DNA from: JABWBD01 sp040768665
Lineage (GTDB): Bacteria; Planctomycetota; Planctomycetia; Pirellulales; Thermoguttaceae
Direction of reading: 5' to 3'
Assembly: GCA_040768665.1 (NCBI GenBank)
Contig: JAXGMN010000035.1
Coordinates: forward strand, 62,001-126,000
DNA: 64,000 nt
The position numbers were made by a program, and so were the translations under genes. Shown piece by piece: positions 55,413 through 64,000 of the stretch. The number at the start of each line of letters is the position of its first letter. Position 1 is the stretch's first letter. The notes under the pieces are model-generated. The model was not told where the DNA came from, did not search any database, and worked only from the letters and a program-made list of their open reading frames with translations.

Positions 55413-56249
55413 TCAACTGCTTGCACTTCGATAACTCACCAGCGCCCGGTTGAACACCCATCGCGAGGCCACGAGGCTGCCGGCCGTTGCGAGAATCGCG
55501 AACAGCGGCAGAAACCAGTCTTCCAGGTCGTGCGGATCGAGCGGCCGCACCAGCATTCTCGCGGGCACGTTCACGACAACCAGCACCGGGATGATGAAGG
55601 TGAAAAACCATCGCAAGGGCGTGCCGAACGCGCCGCGGTAGATTTCCATCGGATAGCGGGAGAAATTGGTGATATAGAACCAGAAGTCGTAGAGCGTCTG
55701 ATTCCGTCCCAGCCAGACGCTCGTGGAAGCCAGCGTGAACATGAGGCTGTACAATATCGCGACGCCGCACACCACGTAAACCGGGTACAACACGAACTGC
55801 ACCGGCCCCGGCGAGTAGCCGATCCGGGTGAGGGAATAGCCGAGCAGCACCAGTCCGACGACGAAGTTGCCCATCGAAGCCCATTCGATCCGGTTGAGCG
55901 ACACCAGGAACTGCGTGTCGATCGGTTTGAGCAGCGCGAAGTCGAGCGAACCGGTGCGGATCAACTCGCCGAACTCGTCGGCATTCGTCATGAAGAAGGC
56001 CTGGACCAGGCTGTTCACCAGCAAAGTCGTTGCGAGAAAGACGAAGAACTCGTACTTCCCCCATCCGCTTCCGGCTCCCAGCATCGGCGTGTACTCGAAA
56101 ATCAGCACGTAGAAGCCCAGGTTCATGAAGATCCACGACATCGACGAAAAGGCCTCGATCAGGAAATTGCCGCGGAAGGTCATGTCGCGGACGAGGCTGT
56201 TGCGGGCGAATGTGAGCAGGACGCGGAGATAGGAAGGGTGCTCGCTCAT
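55413..56249 (-). CDS. ABC-2-type transporter permease (second subunit)
   Basis: The 278-residue protein has six hydrophobic segments (FLIEAFSSMSWIFMNLGFYV; VVGLVLLGYSLTRIGY; FVLYPVYVVCGVAILYSLMF; WFFTFIIPVLVVVNVPA) and the TNADEFGELIRTGSLDFALL loop typical of ABC-2 exporters of the ABC2_membrane_6 type. It lies 4 bp after the first permease and completes the trio with the ATPase. I start at ATG 56249. Confidence 0.83.
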   Translation of the reverse strand: MSEHPSYLRVLLTFARNSLVRDMTFRGNFLIEAFSSMSWIFMNLGFYVLIFEYTPMLGAGSGWGKYEFFVFLATTLLVNSLVQAFFMTNADEFGELIRTGSLDFALLKPIDTQFLVSLNRIEWASMGNFVVGLVLLGYSLTRIGYSPGPVQFVLYPVYVVCGVAILYSLMFTLASTSVWLGRNQTLYDFWFYITNFSRYPMEIYRGAFGTPLRWFFTFIIPVLVVVNVPARMLVRPLDPHDLEDWFLPLFAILATAGSLVASRWVFNRALVSYRSASS

Positions 56250-56253
56250 GCGG

Positions 56254-57084
<831 letters not shown>

Positions 57085-57087
57085 CGG

Positions 57088-58110
57088 TCACTCCTCTTGA
57101 GCAGTTCCGGGACCTTGCCGACCTGGCGTTCGCCGGTTCGCCGCTGCGGGAAAAAATTCGCGATGATCTCTTCCAGCGGCGGGTCCTCCACGCTCACGTC
57201 TTCCACCGCGTAGCTGCCAAGCAGTCCGCTGAGCACGTCGGGCACGAGGCGACGCGCGACGCGGATCTGCTCGCGGCGGTCCCTCCGAGATCACCTGCCC
57301 GAACCGTGGCAGGTCAGCGGGAATCCGGCCGTCGGCGAACTGAAGCGAAACGAGCTTCTCGCCGCCGTAGCGGTTTACGATGCCGCTGAGCGAGCCGTCG
57401 TAAATGATCCGCCCCGCCGCAATAATCACCACCCGCCGACAAAGCGCCAGCACGTCCTTCATATAGTGGCTGGTGAGAAGAATGGTGATCTTGCGGATTT
57501 CCTGGTAGTGGCGCAAGAAGCTCTGGATGTTGTATTGGGCGATCACGTCGAGCCCGATCGTCGGCTCGTCCAGAAAAAGCACGTCCGGCGAATGGAGCAG
57601 GGCGGCGATCAGTTCCATCTTCATCCGTTCGCCGAGGGAGAGTTCCCGCACCGGCTGCAAGAGAAGATGGCGGACGTCCAACAGCGCGGTCAGTTCGTCG
57701 CGGCTCTGCTCGAATCGCGAAGGCTCGATCCGGTAGATCTGCTGGTGCAGGCGAAAGGACTCCGCCGCCGGGAGGTCCCACCAAAGCTGGTTTTTTTGCC
57801 CCATCACCAGAGCGAAACGGCGACGGTAGGCATTTTCGCGCTTCCAGGGAACGTGGCCCAAGACACGAGCCTCGCCGCCTGTGGGGCTAATCACCCCGGA
57901 GAGGAGTTTGAGGGTGGTCGTCTTCCCCGCGCCGTTCGGCCCCAGAAAGGCGGCGAACTCCCCCTGTTCGATCAACAGATCGATTCCGCGGACCGCCTCG
58001 ACCGTGCGATACCGCCGACGCGCGAGCCCGCGGATCGAGGCCCAAAGTCCCTCGCTCTTCTGATATATCCGGTAGGACTTGGCCAGTCCCTTGATCTCGA
58101 CGACGGGCAT
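57088..58110 (-). CDS. ABC-2 exporter ATPase, C-terminal frameshift
   Basis: The nucleotide-binding domain has Walker A LGPNGAGKTTTLKL, signature LSLGERMKMELI, Walker B DVLFLDEPTIGLDV and H-loop LTSHYM. The last about 65 codons lose the family pattern, whereas the neighbouring frame continues REQIRVARRLVPDVLSGLLG and VEDVSVEDPPLEEIIANFF, the expected C-terminal regulatory end. A one-base shift near 57285 is therefore likely. I start at ATG 58110; a TTG at 58137 is possible. Confidence 0.78.
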   Translation of the reverse strand: MPVVEIKGLAKSYRIYQKSEGLWASIRGLARRRYRTVEAVRGIDLLIEQGEFAAFLGPNGAGKTTTLKLLSGVISPTGGEARVLGHVPWKRENAYRRRFALVMGQKNQLWWDLPAAESFRLHQQIYRIEPSRFEQSRDELTALLDVRHLLLQPVRELSLGERMKMELIAALLHSPDVLFLDEPTIGLDVIAQYNIQSFLRHYQEIRKITILLTSHYMKDVLALCRRVVIIAAGRIIYDGSLSGIVNRYGGEKLVSLQFADGRIPADLPRFGQVISEGPPRADPRRASPRARRAQRTAWQLRGGRRERGGPAAGRDHREFFPAAANRRTPGRQGPGTAQEE

Positions 58111-58475
58111 TCGTGTCTTGCGGTCAAACTCCGGCAACTGGAGCAGACCAGGTCTCCTGCGGTGGTCGAAGCGGCTTTTCTGCTAAAAACTCTATTCTAC
58201 CCCACCTGAGGGAAAACAGAAGTGTCGTCGGTCAATCGGGCACGCGTCTGAGGGAATTCCCGGTACTTTGGAGTGCTCCGACTTGTCGGAGCTTTCGGTG
58301 CTGGTGATGCCGCTTTTCTTTGGATCGGCGCGGAGCAGAAGTCGCGGCCTCGTTATGGCTCGCGCAGAATTGCCATACCCACGGCGCGCCTCCCTGCGCC
58401 GCCAACGCCCGACTGATGTCTTCGCAGCATGACCCCGTCCACCAACCCTCCCTCACGTCTCCAGAATTGGCGGAG
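58111..58475. other. No recognisable gene
   Basis: The region separates the ATPase gene (left) from the end of the large permease (right). GAATTCCCGGTACTTTGG and similar short palindromes occur; nothing else is supported. Confidence 0.45.
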
Positions 58476-61131
58476 TTACTTCACGAAATCAAGATCGATA
58501 AACAGCCCCGCCCCCGCGGCCGGATCCATTTTCTGGTTCGGCACAACCGGGTACCACAGGAAAGGCAGCGCGGGATCGTGCTCGCCCAGGAAGGTGTCCT
58601 TCCCAACCCTGTCGGCTTGATGCGCGTTCCGTTTCGCAAGGATCGCGTTGAGCTCGTCGCTCGCACCGCGTGGCTCGTAGTAAAACCGTTGGCAAGCGAT
58701 CGGCACCACCGGCAATCGGTTCAGGTACTTCCTTTCCGTCGCCGTCGAGCGAATCCGGTGTTTCCTCGCCATGATCGTTGACGTACATCCGCAAGCGCAA
58801 GATAGAGAATCGTCGCCCGCCGCTGCGATTCTGCCGTGTAGATCTGAAAAATCTGGCTCCCATGCATCACCGACAGCCATCGCAGCAGACGAAATGGTCC
58901 ATGCCTGGTTCCAGGACCATTTTGTGCGATATCTGGTACCAGAGCGGTCGAGAGGGATCGTAGGGGAGGATATCCTCGCTGGTTATCATTTCGCGGTTGT
59001 AGCCGCGCCGCTGGACGCCGTACGTCTCAAGGCCGGCCGTGGGGCCGTATCCACCATAGGCCGGATGCCGATCTGACTGCTGATCACCGCCGTCTCGTAC
59101 TCCTCGGCCCGATTCCAGGCAATGCAGTAGTGCGGTCGAGGAGTTGACGGTTTCGCGTTCGCTCGAACGACAGCCAAGGAAAGCGCCATGGCAGCGGTTC
59201 GTCGTGGAATCCATATCTGGCAAATCCCTCCGCCGGACCGTATTGCAGCCAGAAATATCGGCGCTGGTAGTCTGCCGCCAGCCACTCGGCATGCCTGGGC
59301 CGCTCGGCGGCCCAGTCTTCCAGGAATTCAAGGCAAACGCGAAGCTGTTCATTGCCTATGCCGGGCCGGCTGGTCGCCATGCGAAGCATCCTATTCAGCT
59401 CGGCATCCGCCAAGACCATCTCGGCGTAGGTTCTCCTGGAATACCGCAGCGAATTCTCGCCAAGGACGTGAAAAAGGCTCGACGCCGCGTCACCCGCGTC
59501 TGCAATGCCTGCTCCATCCATTGGCGAGGCGTTGCACCCATTGTCCCAACATTCCGAGGCGGAGGTTGAAATCCTCCACGACCCCTTTCGGCGGCAAGTT
59601 CATCAGCCTCGCGTCGACCTTCGTCACCGAATCGTACGGCCGGATTTCGCTCGTCCGGTGATGCGCGTGCGCCACGAACGTGAACGCGACAGCCGCCACG
59701 ATGACTGCCGCCGGCACCCGCACGCGCGCCACGAATTGTCCTGCTGCCGGACCCGGCCAACAGCCGGCTGCTGATCAGGAGCGCTAACAGCATGGGGCGC
59801 CGCCCCCAGTTTCCATCCCAGGCCCAGGAAGAATACCCCGATGCCTATCCAGAACGCGAAGCAGGCCGTCAACACCGGGGCCAGCAGGGCAATGATCCGG
59901 CTGCGAACGAACATGGAGCACGCCTGGCCGATCACCAACACCGAAACATAACCGAGTACGACAAGGGAGAACGGCCAACGGCTTCATCGCGTGCCGTTCG
60001 TCAGGCGGCATCACGAACCAGGCCGACGCGAACACGACCACGGCGACCGGCAGCAGGACCGCCGCCATGACGGCCAGCCGGCTCAGCCAGATCTCCCCGG
60101 CGACACGCCGTCGCGGGCCAACCAGAACCGGCGCTTGGTCCGCGCCGAACGTGTAGCCCGCCAACGCGCCGAAAACGCCACGAGGGCAGCCGACGTGATC
60201 GCGAGAAGGTCCTCGCCGGAACCGTGAATCGCCTTCATGAAATAGATGAAAGTCCCGCAACGGCCCACGTTGCGAGATATACGCTCCAATACACGAGCAC
60301 CGGCGTTCGGACCTGTCGCCAGGCATGCCACACCAGCCTGATCGCACGGCCCCGGCGCGGCCGCGGCAGCGAGTCCCACGCGCCGGCAAAGGCGACCGGT
60401 CTTGCTTCGCCCCGCAGGAATCCCGGCAATACCCGCGGGCGGAGCGGCTGGCCCGTCCGGTACCAGACGCGCGCCAGCGGAACGCCGGTCGCCAGCACCG
60501 CTGCCGCCACCGCAAGTCGGGGCCAGGCGGCCCTGGAATATGCCGTTGCGACCGCCGCGGTTCCGCCGCCGGTCGCCAGGTGGTGAAGTACGACCGTCAC
60601 ATAGGCAGCGGCACTGGCCATGGCGATTCCTGCGATCACCGCCCGCAACGGTTCGCGAAACAGCATCGATGCGATCAGTCCCCATGCCAGCCCTTCCAGA
60701 ATCCCGACCCCGGTAACACCGAAGGCGAACGATGCCTCCCGGGCGTTCGGAAAGCTGCCCAACCAGACGCCCGTCTCGATCCAGCCGACCGACCCCAGCA
60801 GCAGGCTGCTCAACACGACCCAACTCAGCTTCCCCCACAGGTAGCTGAACCAACCGACCGGCTTCGTGCGATGGAACACGAACGTGCCGGCGTCGACGTC
60901 CGCCGTCAGCAGGAGCGCGCAACTCGCCGCCGCATAGATCGCCGTCATGAACAGCGCCATGCCGAACCCGAAAGCAGTCCCCGGCGGCGAAATCATGTCG
61001 AACGACTCCATCGTCGCCAGCGACGCCTGCATGGTGATCAGCAGTGCGAAGATCCCGATACAAAACGTGTACCGTTCGGCCGCCTCGTGCCAGAGGATGC
61101 GGCGGTAGGCCCTGAGACTGAATGCGTTCAT
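58476..61131 (-). pseudogene. Large ABC-2 permease with soluble C-domain, many frameshifts
   Basis: The intact first 298 codons (61131-60235) give a six-TM permease half (MNAFSLRAYRRILWHEAAER; FGFGMALFMTAIYAAASCAL). Downstream, at least six frame changes between 60245 and 58860 split further TMs (RLAVMAAVLLPVAVVVFASA; APVLTACFAFWIGIGVFFLG; VPAAVIVAAVAFTFVAHAHH) and a soluble domain (LRYSRRTYAEMVLADAELNR; EDILPYDPSRPLWYQISHKM; RKYLNRLPVVPIACQRFYYE). Together they make a protein of about 880 residues. It overlaps the ATPase stop (TGATG), so it belongs to the GntR-ATPase operon. Decay or long-read indels are equally possible. Confidence 0.65.
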
Positions 61132-62066
61132 CAGACTGCCTCCCCCAGGCTGCAAACCGAACGGGTGCGGTCCGCCGCGTCAAGGCTGCACTGCATATGG
61201 CTTACGAAAATCTCCTCCAGGTTGGGACGATGCACGTCGACCGATTCGACGCCCTGCTGGTTGCCGATCTCGCCCATCCGAGCGTCGGGCATGCCGGTGA
61301 CCAGCCATCGCAGGCGCCGGCCTTCCTGCCGGCAGTCGACGATCCGGCCCTCGGGCAGTTGCGGGTCGATCGATTCGCCGGCGAGTGTCATCGAGATCAC
61401 GCGAGAATGCTGCTTCAGGTCGTCGAGCCGCTCGACCAGCAGAAGCTCCCCCTGCCGGATCAGCGCCACGTACTCGGCCACCCGTTCCACTTCGTGGATC
61501 TGGTGGCTCGACAGGAACACGGTCCGCCCCTCGGCCGCGCGCTCGACCATGCTCTCCAAAAACTCGCGGCGAACCATCGCGTCGAGCCCGGAGGTTGGCT
61601 CGTCCAGGATCAGCAGGTCCGGATCGTGCGAGAGCGCCAGGGCCAATGACACTTTCGCGCGCATTCCCTTCGACAGATTCTTGATCTTCACTTTCGGGTC
61701 CAGACGGAAATCCCTCGCCATCGTGAGGAACCGGTCCCAGTAGCCCGGCGGATAGAAGCCGGTCGCATACCAGCCGATCTGTTGGACGGTCATCCAGTCG
61801 TAGAGATCCGGCACCTCCGGCACATAGCCGACCCGGCGGCGGATCTCGAGATCTTCGCTCGCACTGTCGTAGCCGAGCACACGGGCGCGGCCGCGGTCGG
61901 GGCGCTCCAGTCCCAGCATGATCCGGATCGCCGTCGTTTTCCCGGCACCGTTTTCTCCCAGCAGTGCAAACACCGAACCCTCGGGCACGCTGAGCGTGAC
62001 ATTCTTGAGGGCCTCGGTGGTCTTGAACCGCTTTGATAATCGATCGAGCTGAATCGCGTCGTTCAT
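61131..62066 (-). CDS. ABC transporter ATP-binding protein
   Basis: The 311-residue protein has Walker A LLGENGAGKTTAIRIML, Q-loop YVPEVPDLYDWM, signature LSKGMRAKVSLALAL, Walker B LLILDEPTSGLDA and H-loop LSSHQIHEVE. A C-terminal substrate-family domain follows. It is translationally coupled to the GntR gene upstream (ATGA) and to the permease downstream (TGATG). Layout matches the YtrABC-type cassette of Firmicutes, where it moves peptides, antibiotics or acetoin-like substrates; here the substrate is unknown. Confidence 0.9.
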   Translation of the reverse strand: MNDAIQLDRLSKRFKTTEALKNVTLSVPEGSVFALLGENGAGKTTAIRIMLGLERPDRGRARVLGYDSASEDLEIRRRVGYVPEVPDLYDWMTVQQIGWYATGFYPPGYWDRFLTMARDFRLDPKVKIKNLSKGMRAKVSLALALSHDPDLLILDEPTSGLDAMVRREFLESMVERAAEGRTVFLSSHQIHEVERVAEYVALIRQGELLLVERLDDLKQHSRVISMTLAGESIDPQLPEGRIVDCRQEGRRLRWLVTGMPDARMGEIGNQQGVESVDVHRPNLEEIFVSHMQCSLDAADRTRSVCSLGEAV

Positions 62067-62536
62067 GACTGGGTTTCCTCGCTCTCTCGGGTGTCAAGTG
62101 GATTGGATGCTCCGTCCGTTGACTGCTGTCCGGCCGCCCGGCCGTCCGCCGAACCGTGATAAGAACCGTCGTCCAACAACGTCAGGAAGGCATTGCGAAT
62201 CTCCGTGTCGGAGAGGCCGCTCCGGCGGAGCTCGGCCAGGGTGTCGTGGATTCGCTGCGAGACAAGTCCCTGGCGGATCACGGCCGCTCGCTCACAGCCC
62301 GCCTCGGCCACGGCCATCCCCATGCCACGGCGGGCGACTAGGATGCCCCCGTCTTGGAGGCTGCGATAGGCTCGAACAACTGTATTCGGGTTGACGGCCA
62401 GCGATTTGGAAACCTCCCTGACCGAGGGGACGAGCTCGTGTTCCCGGTACGCCCGTTGGGCAATGAGGAACGTCATCTGGCGGATGAGTTGCTCGTAGAG
62501 CGGCAGATCGCTCGACGGGTCGATTTGGATCAGCAT
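62063..62536 (-). CDS. GntR-family (YtrA-type) regulator
   Basis: The 157-residue protein has a GntR winged helix (LIQIDPSSDLPLYEQLIRQM; LVPSVREVSKSLAVNPNTVV; AYRSLQDGGILVARRGMGM) and a short helical C-terminus as in the YtrA subgroup, which has no ligand domain. It represses its own ABC operon in known cases. A likely operator lies upstream at 62625-62644. Confidence 0.9.
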   Translation of the reverse strand: MLIQIDPSSDLPLYEQLIRQMTFLIAQRAYREHELVPSVREVSKSLAVNPNTVVRAYRSLQDGGILVARRGMGMAVAEAGCERAAVIRQGLVSQRIHDTLAELRRSGLSDTEIRNAFLTLLDDGSYHGSADGRAAGQQSTDGASNPLDTRESEETQS

Positions 62537-62624
62537 ATCCGTCGCTTTCGTGGAAACGGGCTGGCTGCTGTCTCGGCGTGTCGTAATGGTAACACACCAG
62601 ACGGCAGAAAAACGTGTGGTGCAG

Positions 62625-62672
62625 TGTATCGATCCACCGATACAGCTTAGCGGAATCAGCCTCGTGCGTCAA
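62625..62672 (-). promoter_or_regulatory. Promoter with overlapping operator for the GntR-ABC operon
   Basis: On the minus strand TTGACG (62672-62667) and TAAGCT (62649-62644) are 17 bases apart. Just after them TGTATCG-gtggat-CGATACA (62644-62625) is an inverted repeat at the expected start site, where a GntR dimer would block RNA polymerase. The assignment is inferred from position and symmetry. Confidence 0.5.
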
Positions 62673-62918
62673 GCACTTTTTCCGGCGCCCCCACCGGTGC
62701 GCCCGGCAACACCCCATCGCCGCCCCACTCGGGTGGCGGTGCTCCGAGCGGCAGCCTCTTCGCGTCCGTCCCAAGTAGCCAACTGCCGCGGTCCGTTACA
62801 TTCGTATCCCGATTTCGCCTTTACTCATCAACGGAGTAGAATGGCGACCGCGCGTGGCGCCGACCGCTCCGCCGGGAGCGGCGACAGTCAGCAAGTCTGT
62901 TGGCAGACGAGGAGTTCC

Positions 62919-63266
62919 ATGAAACCCGATAAGACGATCGTACTTCCCGTCCTGCTCATTGCCGTTGGCGTTGGATGGTTGCTTACCGTGCTCGGTGTTG
63001 CTCCCGGCATCGACTGGGTGTGGACCCTTGCGCTGGCCGTGGTGGGTTTTCTTGTTTTTCTGGTCGGCGGTTTCGATAAAGTCACCTTCGCAACGGGCAC
63101 ATTCTTCATCGTCACGAGCTGTCTCTCTGTCCTTCGGCAAACCGACCGCATCACGATCGACGTCGAAATGCCGATACTCGTCGTGGTCGCAGGCGTTCTG
63201 TTGCTCATCGTTCGACATCGGGCCATTCCAGCTCCGCAGTGGATACTTGAACGGGCCAGGCCTTAG
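62919..63266 (+). CDS. Small membrane protein, LiaI-like TM repeat
   Basis: The 115-residue protein has four hydrophobic segments (VLPVLLIAVGVGWLLTVLGV; WVWTLALAVVGFLVFLVGGF; GTFFIVTSCLSVLRQ; PILVVVAGVLLLIV), like LiaF/DUF5668-type domains. ATG 62919 follows ACGAGGAGTTCC. It is followed by a second small membrane protein. Function unknown. Confidence 0.7.
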   Translation: MKPDKTIVLPVLLIAVGVGWLLTVLGVAPGIDWVWTLALAVVGFLVFLVGGFDKVTFATGTFFIVTSCLSVLRQTDRITIDVEMPILVVVAGVLLLIVRHRAIPAPQWILERARP

Positions 63267-63282
63267 CGGACGAAGGGACGCC

Positions 63283-63513
63283 ATGAATGCGGCAGCGCAA
63301 GTCTTGGCAGGAATCCTCGGGGCCGCCGCCGGCATGATCGCAGCATGTTTCGGGACTTACTATGCGTGCGTATTGATCGACACGATTCGCGGCGCCACGG
63401 GAGGGAACGGTCTTCTTACGATCGGTTGGTTATTTCTTGTTGTCACGGTGCCGATCGGAGGGCTCGTAGGTGCCGTTTTGCTCGTTGCGCTTACGCGGAA
63501 CCTCCTGCAATGA
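63283..63513 (+). CDS. Small two-TM membrane protein
   Basis: The 76-residue protein has two long hydrophobic segments (VLAGILGAAAGMIAACFGTY; LLTIGWLFLVVTVPIGGLVG) and little else. It starts 16 bp after the preceding membrane gene, so they may be co-transcribed. No family is recognised. Confidence 0.6.
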   Translation: MNAAAQVLAGILGAAAGMIAACFGTYYACVLIDTIRGATGGNGLLTIGWLFLVVTVPIGGLVGAVLLVALTRNLLQ

Positions 63514-63715
63514 AACGCGTGTGACGCGGCGTCTCTACGGATACAGGCTCGAGGCGAGCCGTCCTAATCCCGAATCCCGGCTTGACCCCGTATCTTCCCC
63601 ATCGTGGTCGGCAAACCACCCCGAGGAATTGACGAACACACGGCCGTCATCGGGCGGGTATTCCGGAGAAAGCTGTGACGGATTCGAAAGGTCCGTGTCC
63701 GTTCTCGATCACTGA

Positions 63716-64000
63716 CTAACGCGTTGTTTCGAGGAAATCAGCCTTATCGCGACCGTCGAGCAGCCAGCTCAGGTTGAACGAGACCACGTGGACAGCTTCG
63801 TAGCATCCGGTCGGTCCCCCTTCGAAGATCAAGTAAGCTTTTCCCTGGCTGGGAGTCCCTGTGCGACCCACGCCGAGATTGGAGTAGGCGCTGGGCCCGT
63901 CGTAGACCAGGCGTTTGACCGGCCAGGTGCGCCCGCCATCGAAGCTGGCCCAGACGGTGATCTTTTCACGGCCCTTGCTGGTCGATGCGCCGACCCGGGC
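63716..64000 (-). CDS. Sialidase-like (BNR) protein, C-terminal part only
   Basis: The minus strand is open from the right window edge to TAG at 63716-63718 and reads WASFDGGRTWPVKRLVYDGP, SAYSNLGVGRTGTPSQGKAY, LIFEGG, the Asp-box (SxDxGxTW) and end strands of exo-alpha-sialidase-type six-blade propellers. The start is outside the window. It would add a sialidase or related glycan hydrolase to the polysaccharide genes. A short C-terminal tail (LDGRDKADFLETTR) follows. Confidence 0.75.
   Translation of the reverse strand, partial: ARVGASTSKGREKITVWASFDGGRTWPVKRLVYDGPSAYSNLGVGRTGTPSQGKAYLIFEGGPTGCYEAVHVVSFNLSWLLDGRDKADFLETTR

Overview
The window looks like a planctomycete chromosome fragment, most likely from a metagenome assembly. 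This rests on family content, not on a marker gene. It is GC-rich, with loosely packed genes on both strands. It carries families typical of that phylum: a giant HZS-alpha-like protein with c-type haem motifs, a formylglycine sulfatase, a TAT-exported Gfo/Idh/MocA oxidoreductase and aldo/keto reductase, PQQ-type propeller and DUF4838 modules, a CHASE2 adenylate cyclase coupled to a FecR-like protein, a Ser/Thr kinase and many signal-peptide proteins. There is no rRNA and no CRISPR array.

Layout. 1-2.3 kb: a three-module TIR protein (possible defence gene), then RelE-like and REP-transposase-like remnants. 2.8-5.6 kb: a decayed minus-strand tRNA array (Cys, two Arg-like, and one tRNA whose halves lie in swapped order), split by a group II intron with a broken reverse transcriptase. 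5.9-24.8 kb: a foldback MITE, a PQQ/DUF4838 chimera, a phosphoesterase, a two-gene lipid-modification operon (Cfa plus a geranylgeranyl-reductase-like enzyme), an HlyD-type adaptor, a prenyltransferase-repeat protein, a kinase, an anchored L-rhamnose mutarotase, an MFS transporter, a Dpm1-like glycosyltransferase and a GH95 alpha-L-fucosidase. 25-38 kb: an accessory region full of truncated genes (GH95 copy, integrase start, lipoprotein, VapC, WD40, hydrolase, metalloprotease) whose breakpoints often sit at small palindromic elements, plus a macro-VOC fusion, a BRCT exonuclease and a candidate small RNA. 38-47 kb: CHASE2 cyclase/FecR, then GH28, sulfatase and oxidoreductase, a polysaccharide-degradation cluster that fits with GH95, the mutarotase and the partial sialidase at the right edge. 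47-64 kb: the HZS-alpha-like protein, TPR, M20 peptidase and EF-hand proteins, a broken sugar isomerase, an ABC-2 exporter trio, and a GntR-controlled ABC-2 cassette with a heavily frameshifted permease.

The strongest unusual signal is the density of short non-autonomous repeats: at least eight families, named R1-R8 here, plus single elements. Two R1 copies have clear target-site duplications, and one R1 copy has landed inside an R2 copy. No intact transposase is present; only a REP-transposase-like C-terminal remnant is seen. About a dozen genes carry single-base frameshifts. Real decay and uncorrected long-read indels cannot be told apart from the sequence alone.
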